Source of the DNA: Mycobacterium kubicae
GTDB taxonomy: Bacteria > Actinomycetota > Actinomycetes > Mycobacteriales > Mycobacteriaceae
Assembly: GCF_015689175.1 (NCBI RefSeq)
Contig: NZ_CP065047.1
Location: 4,588,001 to 4,652,000 of the forward strand
Length of the DNA stretch: 64,000 bases
Direction of reading: 5' to 3'
The position numbers and the translations under genes are program-made. The notes under the pieces were generated by a model that worked only from the letters and a program-made list of their open reading frames with translations, did no database searches and was not told the origin of the DNA. Below, one piece after another: positions 1-10,002 of the stretch (positions are counted from its first letter, which is position 1; each line of letters begins with the position of its first letter).

Positions 1-663
1 GCCCGCACCGCGCCGGCCCGGGCCGCCTATGTCGCCGGGCAGTGGGGCGCCGTGGCCTCGCTGTCCCCGGAGCTTTTCCTGCGCCGCCGCGGGACCGAGG
101 TCACCTCCAGCCCGATCAAGGGCACGCTGCCGCTGGACGCGTGGCCGTCGGCGCTGCGGGCCTCCCCCAAGGAGGTGGCCGAGAACATCATGATCGTCGA
201 CCTGGTCCGCAATGACCTGGGGCGAGTGGCGATCACCGGGTCGGTGACGGTGCCCGAGCTGCTGGTGGTGCGGCGCGCTCCGGGCGTGTGGCATCTGGTG
301 TCGACGGTGTGCGCGCAGGTGCCGGTCGAAACACCGACGTCGGCGTTGCTGGACGCCGCGTTTCCCCCGGCATCGGTGACCGGAACACCCAAACTGCGAG
401 CCCGCCAACTGATTTCGCAATGGGAACATCACCGACGCGGAATATACTGCGGCACAGTGGGTTTGGTGTCTCCGATCGCCGGTTGTGAGCTCAATGTGGC
501 TATTCGCAGCGTCGAATTCGATGCGGCCGGCAACGCCGTGCTGGGTGTCGGTGGCGGCATCACCGCCGATTCCGACCCCGCCGCCGAATGGGCAGAATGC
601 CTGCACAAGGCCGCCCCAATCGTCGGATTGCCGGTTCCCGCGGCCGCCACCCGAGTGGGTTAG
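1..663 (+). CDS. pabB: Aminodeoxychorismate synthase component I, C-terminal part
   Basis: This is the 3' end of a chorismate-binding enzyme gene whose start lies outside the window; the frame is open from the first base. Visible motifs are SSPIKGT, ENIMIVDLVRND, a PPxSVTGTPK block and GVGGGITADSDPAAEW, all in the order expected for the TrpE/PabB/MenF fold. The PIKGT lysine is the residue that distinguishes aminodeoxychorismate synthase from anthranilate synthase (PIAGT), which supports pabB. The enzyme converts chorismate to 4-amino-4-deoxychorismate for folate synthesis in the cytoplasm. Position matches M. tuberculosis Rv1005c. About 130 bases separate it from the next gene, read in the same direction. 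Confidence 0.93.
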   Translation, partial: ARTAPARAAYVAGQWGAVASLSPELFLRRRGTEVTSSPIKGTLPLDAWPSALRASPKEVAENIMIVDLVRNDLGRVAITGSVTVPELLVVRRAPGVWHLVSTVCAQVPVETPTSALLDAAFPPASVTGTPKLRARQLISQWEHHRRGIYCGTVGLVSPIAGCELNVAIRSVEFDAAGNAVLGVGGGITADSDPAAEWAECLHKAAPIVGLPVPAAATRVG

Positions 664-793
664 TCAGCAAACTGACCGCAGCGCAGCGGTCGGCGGAGTT
701 TCCGATAACGCCGACATAACGAGTCGGCGACGCCTAGACTCCAGCCATCGATCCATGTCGTTCGTGGGTCAAATCGATACAAGGGGATCCGTC

Positions 794-2143
794 ATGAGAA
801 TCGCTGTTGCCGGCGCTGCGGCCGCGGCCGTATTGGGTGGAGCGCTCGCAGTTGCGCCGTTGACGGTGTCTACCCCTACCCGGATCGCCGGCGGGACCTG
901 CAACGCAGGTCAGCAATGCGATCGTCTCTCCTCGGTTCTGATGCCGAACCCGACGCAAGCGGGCAAGCCCGCCTCCACAGCCCCGGCGATCGGACCGGAC
1001 CAGATCTCTCGGGCTGCCGCGCAGCCCAATCCCGCGCCGCCGCCCGCGGCGCCGGCCGCGGCCGTCCTGCCACCGGCGACCGGGTCCGCCAGGCCGGCCA
1101 GCCCCGGAATCGCCGCGCTGCCCAATGCCGGTTCGGCCGGTCCGCCCAGCGCGGCGTTGGCGCCGGCGCCCGGTGTACCGGACGTCGGCATCCCCGGTCT
1201 CGGTATCCCCGGCGTCGGAGTTCCGGGTCTGGGCGTCCCCGGCCTCGGCCTGCCTGACCTCGGCAGCCTGGCCAGCGGCGCGAACGCGGTGAACACGGCG
1301 TACTCGGTCGTCAACGGAGTTCTGGGCATCGGCAATACGGTCGCCGGCGTCGCGAGCACCAGTGCGCTGGCCGTCACCTATGTCGTCCTGGCCTACAACG
1401 CTTTGCAGCAATCGGGAATCCTGCCGGCCGCCAACGGGACAGCCAGCACGATCGGCAACATGCTGCTGCCCGGTCTGGGCCTGCCCGCGGCTGGACTGCC
1501 CGCCCTGAGCCTGCCCGGCCTGCCGAGCATCCCGGGCATCTCGCCGGCCGGTCTGATCGGTCTGGCGTCGGCGGGCGGGGTCCCGGGTCTGAGCCTTCCG
1601 GGGCTGCCGGGAGTGTCGCCGGCGAGCTTGGCGTCGCTGGCCGCAACCGGTCTGCCGGGTCTTCCCGGTGTGTCGCCGACCGACATGCTGGCCCTGGCGG
1701 CCGGTGGTGTGCCACAGCTGGCGGCCGTCCTGCCCGCGCTGCAAGGTGGTCTCCCGGCGGGGCTGGCGGGCGTGAACCCAGCGATGGTGGCGGCGTTGCT
1801 GCCCGCGTTGGCCGGCGGTGTACCGGGAGGCCTGCCGGCGCTGCCGGGGGTTGATCCCGCCGCCGTCGCCGCGGTGCTGCCCGCACTGGCCGGCGGAGTT
1901 CCGGCGGGGCTGCCGCCGCTGCCCGGCGGTGTTCCGGCGGGGCTGCCGCCGCTGCCCGGGATCGATCCCGCCACGGTGGCCGCGATGGCGGCCGCAGCCG
2001 GCATACCGACAAGCCTGCCGGCGGGTCTGCCGCCGCTACCGGCGGGTCTGCCGCCGTTGCCGGCGCTGCCGGCTCCCCCGCCGCTGCCGCCGGCGCCGCA
2101 CCTGTGCCTGCCGGGATCGGTCATCCCCATCTGCACCCCCTGA
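794..2143 (+). CDS. Secreted Gly/Leu/Pro/Ala-rich repetitive protein
   Basis: A 449-residue protein starting at ATG 794 after an AGGGGA-like ribosome site. The open frame extends further upstream, but only the 794 start is followed by a signal-like segment (MRIAVAG, then an Ala/Val-rich hydrophobic stretch to about residue 25). Residues about 130-157 are a GxGxPGLG-type run, and from about 225 to 435 the chain is built of imperfect repeats of the type LPGLPGVSP and LPALAGGVPAGLPPLPG. The C-terminus has a CLPGSVIPIC pair of cysteines. No enzymatic domain is seen. The place in gene order corresponds to Rv1004c, an exported or membrane protein of unknown function. A cell-wall structural role is only a guess. 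Confidence 0.8.
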   Translation: MRIAVAGAAAAAVLGGALAVAPLTVSTPTRIAGGTCNAGQQCDRLSSVLMPNPTQAGKPASTAPAIGPDQISRAAAQPNPAPPPAAPAAAVLPPATGSARPASPGIAALPNAGSAGPPSAALAPAPGVPDVGIPGLGIPGVGVPGLGVPGLGLPDLGSLASGANAVNTAYSVVNGVLGIGNTVAGVASTSALAVTYVVLAYNALQQSGILPAANGTASTIGNMLLPGLGLPAAGLPALSLPGLPSIPGISPAGLIGLASAGGVPGLSLPGLPGVSPASLASLAATGLPGLPGVSPTDMLALAAGGVPQLAAVLPALQGGLPAGLAGVNPAMVAALLPALAGGVPGGLPALPGVDPAAVAAVLPALAGGVPAGLPPLPGGVPAGLPPLPGIDPATVAAMAAAAGIPTSLPAGLPPLPAGLPPLPALPAPPPLPPAPHLCLPGSVIPICTP

Positions 2144-2152
2144 CCTGATCCG

Positions 2153-3007
2153 TCAGGGAGCGGGGAGTTCCGCCTCTCGGCGGGCCAGCAACACCGCGTC
2201 GTAGAGCTGGCGCGAGCGCACCCCGTCGTTGGCCGCCGCCACCTCGCTGCAGGCGTCCTTGACGCGGATCCCGGCGGCGACCAGCTTCTCCACCTCGCCG
2301 ACCAGCGAGGGCACGTCGGCTTGTGGGATGGCCCCGGCCAGCACCACGGTGATCTCCCCGAGCACCCCGCCGGACGCCCAGTCCGACAGTTCCTCGAGCG
2401 ACCCGCGCCGCACTTCTTCGTGGACCTTGGTCAACTCGCGGCAGACGGCGGCCCGGCGTTGGCCGCCGAGTTCCGCCACGGCGTCGCGCAGGCATGCCGC
2501 CAAGCGACGCGGCGATTCGAAGAACACGCAGGTGCGCTGCTCGTCGGCCAGCGAAGCCAGCCAGCTTCGGCGCGCCGATCCGCGGCGCGGCGCGAACCCT
2601 TCGAAGCAGAACTTCTCCGACGGCAACCCAGAGAGCACCAGCGCGGTCGTCACTGCCGAGGGCCCGGGTAGACACGTCACCGCCAGCCCGGCCTCTACGC
2701 ACGCCGCCACCAGCCGATAGCCCGGGTCACTGATCACCGGCATGCCGGCATCGCTGACCACCAGCACCGTCGCACCGGCTGATATCGCCTCGACCAGCGA
2801 ACCCACCCGCAGCGCCTCCACCCGGTCGAAAAGGCTGACCACCCGGCCCCCGATCGGGACGTCGAGCGTCTTGGCCAGGTTCCGGATCCGGCGGGTGTCC
2901 TCGGCGGCCACCACGTCGGCGCGGGCGAGCGCGTCGAGCAGGCGCGGCGAGGCGTCCGACGGCTGACCCAAAGGGGTCGCGGCGAGCAACAGGCGCCCAG
3001 AAGTCAT
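2153..3007 (-). CDS. rsmI: 16S rRNA (cytidine(1402)-2'-O)-methyltransferase RsmI
   Basis: A 284-residue member of the tetrapyrrole-methylase-fold family. Residues 85-97 carry SDAGMPVISDPGY, followed by LPGPSAVTTALVLSGLP near residue 114 and FFESPRR near 160, the signature order of RsmI. It 2'-O-methylates C1402 in the 30S decoding centre using S-adenosylmethionine. The N-terminal glycine motif reads TPLGQPSD rather than the usual TPIGNLGD. ATG at 3007 faces the ATG of pmt 24 bases away, so the two genes share a short divergent promoter region. Corresponds to Rv1003. Confidence 0.93.
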   Translation of the reverse strand: MTSGRLLLAATPLGQPSDASPRLLDALARADVVAAEDTRRIRNLAKTLDVPIGGRVVSLFDRVEALRVGSLVEAISAGATVLVVSDAGMPVISDPGYRLVAACVEAGLAVTCLPGPSAVTTALVLSGLPSEKFCFEGFAPRRGSARRSWLASLADEQRTCVFFESPRRLAACLRDAVAELGGQRRAAVCRELTKVHEEVRRGSLEELSDWASGGVLGEITVVLAGAIPQADVPSLVGEVEKLVAAGIRVKDACSEVAAANDGVRSRQLYDAVLLARREAELPAP

Positions 3008-3031
3008 GAGGGACAGCCTACGATCGACGAG

Positions 3032-4588
3032 ATGACCGCCCCGCCTCGAGAAGCCGCCGTACTCGGCGAGCAGCGCGAGGTACCCGTCGTCAGCCCCGGA
3101 CCGCTGCTGCCCGTCGCCGACTTCGGGCCGACCGACCGGCTGCGCGGCTGGATCGCGACAGCGGTCATCACGGTGCTGGCCGCGGTGACCCGGTTCTTGA
3201 ATCTGGGCTCACCGACCGACAACGGCACCCCGATTTTCGACGAGAAGCACTACGCGCCGCAGGCCTGGCAGGTCCTGAACAACCACGGCATCGAAGACAA
3301 CCCGGGGTTCGGCCTGGTGGTGCACCCACCCATCGGCAAGCAACTGATCGCCACCGGCGAGGCGCTGTTCGGCTACACCGGGATCGGCTGGCGATTCACC
3401 GGGGCGCTGCTGGGCATGGTCCTGGTGGCCCTGGTGATGCGGATTGTGCGGCGGATCAGCCGCTCGACCTTGGTCGGCACGATCGCCGGGCTGCTGATCA
3501 TCTGTGACGGCGTCAGTTTCGTGGCCGCGCGGACGGCCCTGTTGGACGGGTTCCTGACCTTCTTCATCGTTGCGGCGTTCGGGGCGCTGATCGTCGACCG
3601 TGACCAGGTTCGCCGGCGGATGCACATCGCGGCGGTGGAGAACCGCATCGCCGAGACGGTGTGGGGGCCGCGACTGGGAGTGCGGTGGTGGCGGTTCGGC
3701 GCGGGAGTGCTGCTCGGGCTGGCCTGCGGCACCAAGTGGTCCGGACTGTATTTCGTGGTGTTCTTCGGCGCCATGTCGTTGGCCTTCGACGTGGCGGCGC
3801 GCCGCGCGTATCAGGTGCCGCGACCGTGGCTGGGGGTGGTGCGCCGCGACCTGGGTCCCACCGCGTATGCGCTGATGCTGATCCCGTTCGGCGTTTACCT
3901 GGCCAGCTATGCGGGCTGGTTCGCGTCCGAGACGGCGATCGACCGCCACCAGGTAGGCCAGACCATCGGCCCGCAGTCGGTGGTGCCGCTGCCCGACGCC
4001 ATCCGCTCGCTGTGGTACTACACCGCCAAGGCCTTCCACTTCCATGCGAGCCTGACCAACTCGGCCGGCAACTACCACCCGTGGGAGTCCAAGCCGTGGA
4101 GTTGGCCGATGTCGTTGCGGCCGGTGCTGTACGCGATCGACCAGAACAATGTGTCGGGCTGCGGCGCGCAGTCGTGCGTCAAGGCCGAGATGCTGGTGGG
4201 CACCCCGGCGATGTGGTGGATCGCGGTGCCCGTGTTGATCTATGCGCTATGGCGCGCGTTCGTGCGACGCGACTGGCGCTATGCGGTGGTGCTGGTCGGG
4301 TACTGCGCCGGCTGGCTGCCGTGGTTCGCCGAGATCGACCGGCAGATGTACTTCTTCTACGCGGCGACCATGGCGCCCTTCCTGGTGATGGGCATCGCGC
4401 TGATCCTGGGCGACATCTTGCACCAGCCCCGGCAGGGCCGGGAGCGACGCACGCTGGGGCTGATTTTGGTGAGCTGCTACGTGGCGTTGGTGGTGACCAA
4501 TTTCGCGTGGTTGTTCCCGGTGCTCACCGGGCTGCCGATCTCGCAGCAGACCTGGAACATGGAGATCTGGTTGCCCAGCTGGCGTTGA
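3032..4588 (+). CDS. pmt: Protein O-mannosyltransferase (dolichyl/polyprenyl-phosphate-mannose-protein mannosyltransferase)
   Basis: A 518-residue polytopic membrane protein of the PMT family (GT39). After a short cytoplasmic N-terminus and first membrane segment it has the acidic loop motif IFDEKHYAPQAW, which carries the catalytic DE-type pair, then about ten hydrophobic segments. A large periplasmic-side loop includes HASLTNSAGNYHPWESKPWSW. The C-terminal PMT_4TMC-like part runs to QTWNMEIWLPSWR. It transfers mannose from polyprenyl-phosphate-mannose to Ser/Thr of exported proteins, coupled to Sec export. Matches Rv1002c. Divergent from rsmI. An inverted repeat just downstream may act as a terminator. 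Confidence 0.93.
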   Translation: MTAPPREAAVLGEQREVPVVSPGPLLPVADFGPTDRLRGWIATAVITVLAAVTRFLNLGSPTDNGTPIFDEKHYAPQAWQVLNNHGIEDNPGFGLVVHPPIGKQLIATGEALFGYTGIGWRFTGALLGMVLVALVMRIVRRISRSTLVGTIAGLLIICDGVSFVAARTALLDGFLTFFIVAAFGALIVDRDQVRRRMHIAAVENRIAETVWGPRLGVRWWRFGAGVLLGLACGTKWSGLYFVVFFGAMSLAFDVAARRAYQVPRPWLGVVRRDLGPTAYALMLIPFGVYLASYAGWFASETAIDRHQVGQTIGPQSVVPLPDAIRSLWYYTAKAFHFHASLTNSAGNYHPWESKPWSWPMSLRPVLYAIDQNNVSGCGAQSCVKAEMLVGTPAMWWIAVPVLIYALWRAFVRRDWRYAVVLVGYCAGWLPWFAEIDRQMYFFYAATMAPFLVMGIALILGDILHQPRQGRERRTLGLILVSCYVALVVTNFAWLFPVLTGLPISQQTWNMEIWLPSWR

Positions 4589-4601
4589 CGAGTCGGCGTT
4601 T

Positions 4602-4667
4602 GCGCCGAGATTGCCGCTATGGCTGTGCCTGATGCGCTATCCACAACCCACACGGCAATCTGGACGC
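4602..4667. repeat. Dispersed intergenic inverted repeat, copy 1
   Basis: The left arm GCGCCGAGATTGCCG (4602-4616) and right arm CGGCAATCTGGACGC (4653-4667) are inverted with two mismatches in 15 bases, enclosing a GGCTGTG-containing loop. The same arms recur at 5529-5594 and, more degenerate, at 30706-30769. It lies just past the pmt stop codon, so a transcription-end role is plausible. Confidence 0.65.
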
Positions 4668-4699
4668 ACAGCGGCCGCCACTAGCAGCATCATCGGCGC

Positions 4700-5555
4700 G
4701 TGACGGTGTTCCTCGGGAGCGAAGCACTGACAAGTGGCGCGCTGACCCGCGGCCAATTGCGCTGGAACTACCGGCGCATCCACCGCGACGTGTACCTACC
4801 CAAGGACGCCGCACGGACGCTATGGATCAACGTCTGCGCCGCATGGTTGTGGTCGGGCCGGCGCGGTGTCATCGCGGGCCGCGCGGCCGCCGCACTGCAC
4901 GGCGCGAAGTGGGTCGATGACTTCACCCCCATCGAGTTGATCGGCCAGTTCCATCACCCACCGCCAGGCGTCATCGTGCGACGGGAGCGGATCAGCGAGC
5001 AAGAAATCGTCGACCTCGGGGGGACTGCCCGTCACCAATCCGGTCCGCACGGCGTTCGACTTGGCACGTCACCTTCCCCGCGGCTCGGCCGTCGCCACTC
5101 TCGACGCGCTGTCCGCCGCGACCGGCCTGACAGCCGGCGATGTGGCAGGGGTGGTCGCGCGCCACCGGGGTGCCCGCAATGTACGGCGATGTCGGCGTGC
5201 CTTGTCGCTGATGGACGGCGGGGCCCAATCGCCGAAAGAGACCTGGCTGCGGCTTCTCGTCATCGACGCCGGGTTGCCGCGTCCGGTCACCCAGATCAGA
5301 GTCACCGACGGGTATCTCGTGGCGTTCCTCGATATGGGGTGGGAGGGACCGAAGGTGGCGCTGGAATACGACGGCGATCAGCATCGCAGCGACCGTCGGC
5401 AGTATGTCAAAGATCTGCGCCGCGGCGACATGGTTGCCCAGCAGGGTTGGCACGTCATCAGAGTGATCAAAGAAGACCATCCGATGTTCGTCATCCAACG
5501 CGCCCGCGCTGCACTGGCTCGCCGCAGCGCGCCGAGATTGCCGCCACGGCCGTAA
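4700..5555 (+). pseudogene. DUF559-type endonuclease-fold (AbiEi-like) protein, frameshifted
   Basis: Two adjoining frames make one protein of about 285 residues. The first runs from GTG 4700 (MTVFLGSEALTSGALTRGQL...) to DLGG at about 5023; the second continues LPVTNPVRTAFDLARHLPRG and ends at 5555. The break is at a run of six G (5018-5023). Removing one G gives DLGGLPVTNP without interruption. The N-terminal part resembles AbiEi-like winged-helix domains and the C-terminal part (VALEYDGDQHRSDRRQYVKDL) is the DUF559/very-short-patch-repair-like nuclease fold with ExxGDxH-type residues. This type is common as an orphan in mycobacteria. It could be a true pseudogene or a one-base sequence error. 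It reads into the following inverted repeat at its C-terminus. Confidence 0.75.
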
Positions 5556-5594
5556 ACCAGCTCCGGCGCACAACCCCCACGGCGATCTCGGCGT
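5529..5594. repeat. Dispersed intergenic inverted repeat, copy 2
   Basis: The left arm GCGCCGAGATTGCCG (5529-5543) is identical to copy 1. The right arm CGGCGATCTCGGCGT (5580-5594) has two mismatches to the perfect inverse. It fills the whole gap between two convergent genes and encodes the last residues of the upstream one. That is the expected place for a bidirectional terminator. Confidence 0.7.
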
Positions 5595-6808
5595 CAGGGC
5601 AGCGGATCACGCGCCACCGGGCACGACATGCAGCGCGGGCCGCCGCGACCCGTCCCCAACTCAGACCCGGAGATGGTGAGTACTTCGATGCCCGCATCCT
5701 GCAGTCGCGCATTGGTCTGGGTGTTGCGTTCATACGCCACGACCACACCGGGCGCCAAGGCCAACGTATTGTTCCCGTCGTCCCACTGTTCGCGTTCTGC
5801 CACAACGGGATCCAGCCCGGTATGGATGACGCGCAGCTTGTCGATTCCCATCGCCTGCGCGGCCGCCTCCAGGAACGGCGTCTCTTCACTGATGGTCACC
5901 CCGTCCGGGGTGCGCGCAATGGTGAACGCGGACAACGTCTCCACCACGTTGGCGTACATCACCACGGTGTCGGTGTCGACCATCGTGCACACCGTGTCCA
6001 GATGCATCTGCGCGCGGCGCTGCGCTATCGGCACGGCCAGCACGGTCTGGGCCAGGTTGTCGTCGAAGAGGCTGCGCGCCAACGCTTCCGCGCCAGCTGG
6101 GCTGGTCCGCTCCCCCACCCCGACCGCGAGCACACCGGGCGCCAGCAGCAACACATCACCACCCTCGACCGGGGCCGTACGAGATTCGTAGGCCCGCCGC
6201 ACTCCGGTGAACCGCGGGTGATGGGCGTAGATGAGGTCACTCAGCGACGCCTCACGCACCCGCGCCCGCATCGCCAGCGAGGGAATCACCACCCGCGGCC
6301 CGATCCAGATCGACGAGTCCCGGGTGAACACCAGGTTGGGCAGCGGCTCGATGACGAAGTCGGCCCCGTGATGCATGCGCAGCACCAACGACACCGCTGA
6401 GCGAATATCGGGCGGCAGTTCGTTGAACGTCATACCCGCGGTCAGCACCTGCGCCAGCCGAACCGGATCCAACCCGCGCAGGTACGCCGAAAGCTCTTGC
6501 GCCAACGGCAATCCCAGCCGTCGAGCGTCCACCGCCGCCGCGACGCCCTGCATGCGGGCCGCCCCACTGTGATGCAACGCCTCGGTGAGCAAATCAGAAA
6601 GCAGCAACACTTCCACACCGCGCAACCGCAGCAGCTCGACGAACTGGTCGTGCTCGTCCTGCGCGCGCGAGACCCACGGCAACCCGTCGAACAGCAGCTG
6701 GTCGTTGTTGCGAGGGGTGAGTCGGCGCAGCTCGGCACCCGGGCGGTGCAGGATGGCAACCCGTAAGGTGCCCACCTCGGAATCGGTGCTCAACCGGATA
6801 GGACTCAC
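5594..6808 (-). CDS. arcA: Arginine deiminase
   Basis: A 404-residue guanidino-group-modifying enzyme. In order it shows the N-terminal [29 protein letters not shown], the EGGD motif, [11 protein letters not shown] (catalytic His and Asp) and the C-terminal [10 protein letters not shown] with the catalytic Cys at about residue 393. It hydrolyses arginine to citrulline and ammonium in the cytoplasm. No arcB or arcC lies beside it, so the classical deiminase operon is not present here. Matches Rv1001. Convergent with the frameshifted gene upstream in coordinates and divergent from the AlkB-like gene. Confidence 0.94.
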   Translation of the reverse strand: MSPIRLSTDSEVGTLRVAILHRPGAELRRLTPRNNDQLLFDGLPWVSRAQDEHDQFVELLRLRGVEVLLLSDLLTEALHHSGAARMQGVAAAVDARRLGLPLAQELSAYLRGLDPVRLAQVLTAGMTFNELPPDIRSAVSLVLRMHHGADFVIEPLPNLVFTRDSSIWIGPRVVIPSLAMRARVREASLSDLIYAHHPRFTGVRRAYESRTAPVEGGDVLLLAPGVLAVGVGERTSPAGAEALARSLFDDNLAQTVLAVPIAQRRAQMHLDTVCTMVDTDTVVMYANVVETLSAFTIARTPDGVTISEETPFLEAAAQAMGIDKLRVIHTGLDPVVAEREQWDDGNNTLALAPGVVVAYERNTQTNARLQDAGIEVLTISGSELGTGRGGPRCMSCPVARDPLP

Positions 6809-6864
6809 AGCTCAAACCGTAGCGGCTGCCTGAAACGCACCCGCTTCATCGAACGGGTGTGCGA

Positions 6865-6878
6865 TAAACTGGGTGTCG
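6865..6878 (+). promoter_or_regulatory. Candidate leaderless promoter of the AlkB-like gene
   Basis: TAAACT at 6865-6870 fits the mycobacterial -10 pattern TANNNT and lies seven bases before GTG 6878. Transcription could therefore begin at the start codon, giving a leaderless mRNA, which is common in mycobacteria. No ribosome-binding site precedes the GTG. Confidence 0.4.
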
Positions 6879-7474
6879 TGGCGACAGCGGTTCAGGGCTC
6901 GCTATTCGAGCACAACGAGCGCAGAGAGCTCGGTGACGGCGCCTTCATCGACATCCGATCGGGCTGGCTGACCGATTGCGACACCCTGTTCGACGAGCTG
7001 TTGACCTGCGTGCCGTGGCGGGCCGAACGCCGGCACATGTACGACCGCGTCGTCGACGTGCCCCGGCTGGTGAGTTTCCACGACCTCAGCGTCGAAGAAC
7101 CGCCGCACCCGAAGATCGCGCGGCTGCGCCGCCGGCTCAACGACATCTACGGCGGCGAGCTGGGCGAGCCGTTCACCACCGTCGGGCTGTGCTGTTATCG
7201 CGACGGCTCCGACAGCGTCGCCTGGCACGGCGACACCATCGGCCGCAGCAGCTCGCACGACACCATGGTGGCCATCGTCAGCCTCGGCGCCACTCGCACC
7301 TTCGCCATGCGGCGTCGCGGCGGCGGGCGGTCGTTGCGTTTCCCGATGGCACACGGCGATCTGCTGGTGATGGGCGGCTCGTGCCAGCGCACCTGGGAGC
7401 ATTCGGTGCCTAAGACGTCTACATCCGCGGGACCGCGCATCAGCATTCAGTTCCGGCCGCGCGACGTGCGTTAG
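6878..7474 (+). CDS. AlkB-like Fe(II)/2-oxoglutarate-dependent dioxygenase
   Basis: About 198 residues from GTG 6878 (an in-frame GTG at 6857 would add seven). The double-stranded beta-helix iron ligands are visible as WHGD (HxD) and the later His in TWEHSVPK. RISIQFRPR supplies the arginines that bind 2-oxoglutarate. PRLVSFHDL upstream matches the substrate-lid region of the family. The family oxidatively removes alkyl groups from nucleic-acid bases. The true substrate of this branch (Rv1000c type) is not known from sequence. It ends overlapping the convergent lipoprotein gene by four bases. Confidence 0.88.
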   Translation: MATAVQGSLFEHNERRELGDGAFIDIRSGWLTDCDTLFDELLTCVPWRAERRHMYDRVVDVPRLVSFHDLSVEEPPHPKIARLRRRLNDIYGGELGEPFTTVGLCCYRDGSDSVAWHGDTIGRSSSHDTMVAIVSLGATRTFAMRRRGGGRSLRFPMAHGDLLVMGGSCQRTWEHSVPKTSTSAGPRISIQFRPRDVR

Positions 7475-8127
7475 GTGCGGATTGCCGCGACGGCCTTGAC
7501 CAGGAGGTCGCGGGCGCGTTGGGTGTCGACTTTGGCCAGAGGCTGATTGGGGACCACCAGCGGATTGGCGATGACGATCACCTGGAAATCGCCGAATTGC
7601 GCGGAGTAGTCGTACAACTCCCCGGTGCGCGCCGAGCCGTCCATGAGCGCCTGCAGCACCCGGTGCACGCCCTGGGTTTGGGTGCCGTCGATGTGCGGGG
7701 CGTCGATCACCTCGAGACCGCCGCGCAGTTGGGCGCCGACGAACGCCACCTTCTCGCAGTCCTTGCCCGGCTCGTTGAACGGCAACGCTTGTGAAGTCTC
7801 CACCGCGATCACGACGAACCGATTGCCGTTGCCCTCGGCCGAGACAGCGGACATGTTGCCCTGCAAGCCCGGGGGCATATCCGGCCCTACCGCCGTCTTG
7901 GCGCAGTTCGGTGGGTCGAAGGTCAGCCCCTCGGGCAGCTTGCGGGCGGCGAAGAACTGCGGGTCGATGGCCCGGGGCGCGACGTCGGTAACCTTGAACT
8001 CCGGCCCGAAGCTGTTCTTCACCTCGACGACCTTGGCGATGTCTGCGTTGGTGGAGGCACTTTTGGCGCCCGACGAGCAGCCGAGGAGTAGGCACACAGA
8101 TCCGACCGCGAGCACCGCCTTCAACAC
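7471..8127 (-). CDS. DUF5642-type lipoprotein (copy B)
   Basis: About 218 residues starting at GTG 8127, chosen because VLKAVLAVGSVCLLLGCSS gives a signal peptide ending in a lipobox LLGC. The open frame continues far upstream but that part lies antisense to or within the neighbouring gene. The mature part has a conserved VIDAPHIDG motif and ends DLLVKAVAAIRT. The upstream gene has the equivalent LLDAPHIDD and DLLVKTVATLRS, so the two are tandem paralogues. The family (Rv0999 region) is of unknown function and the product is predicted to be anchored on the outer face of the membrane. Confidence 0.8.
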   Translation of the reverse strand: MLKAVLAVGSVCLLLGCSSGAKSASTNADIAKVVEVKNSFGPEFKVTDVAPRAIDPQFFAARKLPEGLTFDPPNCAKTAVGPDMPPGLQGNMSAVSAEGNGNRFVVIAVETSQALPFNEPGKDCEKVAFVGAQLRGGLEVIDAPHIDGTQTQGVHRVLQALMDGSARTGELYDYSAQFGDFQVIVIANPLVVPNQPLAKVDTQRARDLLVKAVAAIRT

Positions 8128-8147
8128 CGTGGCAACCCTACCTGTGC

Positions 8148-8852
8148 TCAGCTGCGTAACGTGGCAACCGTTTTGACCAGCAGGTCGGCGGCGAACTGCG
8201 GGGGCAGCGGCGGCAGCATGGACCCCGGATCGGTGGTCACCGTGGTGAACGCGTAGTAGCCGCCCAGGTACGCCACGAAGGTGACTGTGCGCGAATCGAT
8301 TTGGGCGCCGGATTCGACGCTGGTGCGAATCTCGGCGATCATGCCCACGGTGTCCGCGTCGTCGATGTGCGGGGCATCGAGAAGGCTCACTTTGGCCGTC
8401 GTGTGTCCGTCGGACATGGTCCACTCGCCGCAGTCGGCCACCACCTTGTGGTCCAAGGTCACCGGACCAGAGGGCACGGCGACCACCACGGCGTCGACGA
8501 TTCCGCCTGAGCCGGAGCCGGAGATGCCTTGCGCCGACTGGTCGCGTCCGCCGCCCGGGTCGGCCAGGGTGGCGCACTGCGGCGGCTTGTCGCCGACCAC
8601 CGCCGCGCCGGCGTCCAGGTTCCACACCGCCCGCGGTGTCAGGCCGCTGGGGATGCCCCTGGTCACCTCATAGCCGGGCGGCAGGTCGCGCGACACCCGT
8701 TTGATGTTGTCGGGTCTGACCGTGGTGGTGCGAACCGAGGTCGACGTCGTGGTGGGCACCGGGGCGGGTGCGGGTGGGTGAGCGCATGCGGCGATCGGCA
8801 AGGCCACCAAGGCCATCCAGAACGGCCGCACCCAGTGTTGATAACACGGCAC
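8148..8852 (-). CDS. DUF5642-type lipoprotein (copy A)
   Basis: Up to 234 residues from GTG 8852. GTG 8831 (VRPFWMALVALPIAAC) is an equally good start. Either gives a lipoprotein signal ending IAAC followed by a Pro/Thr-rich linker. The body carries cysteines in PPQCATL and VADCGEW, the DAPHID motif and the C-terminal DLLVKTVATLR shared with the gene 20 bases downstream. The pair is probably one transcript. Function unknown; likely extracytoplasmic. Confidence 0.8.
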   Translation of the reverse strand: MPCYQHWVRPFWMALVALPIAACAHPPAPAPVPTTTSTSVRTTTVRPDNIKRVSRDLPPGYEVTRGIPSGLTPRAVWNLDAGAAVVGDKPPQCATLADPGGGRDQSAQGISGSGSGGIVDAVVVAVPSGPVTLDHKVVADCGEWTMSDGHTTAKVSLLDAPHIDDADTVGMIAEIRTSVESGAQIDSRTVTFVAYLGGYYAFTTVTTDPGSMLPPLPPQFAADLLVKTVATLRS

Positions 8853-8882
8853 CGGCGCGGGGCCGGGGACCCTGGCCGCGCG

Positions 8883-9923
<1,041 letters not shown>

Positions 9924-10002
9924 TTATGTGTTCGCGGTCTGATTCGCCTCAGGGTATGGCGTCGGCCGCTGCCCCGGCAAGGACAGGCATTAACCTGCCG
10001 CA

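Noticed and set aside
734..1744. Long antisense open frames opposite the repeat protein
   Set aside because: Arg-rich or Pro-rich products with no motif, produced by high-GC repeat sequence in another frame.
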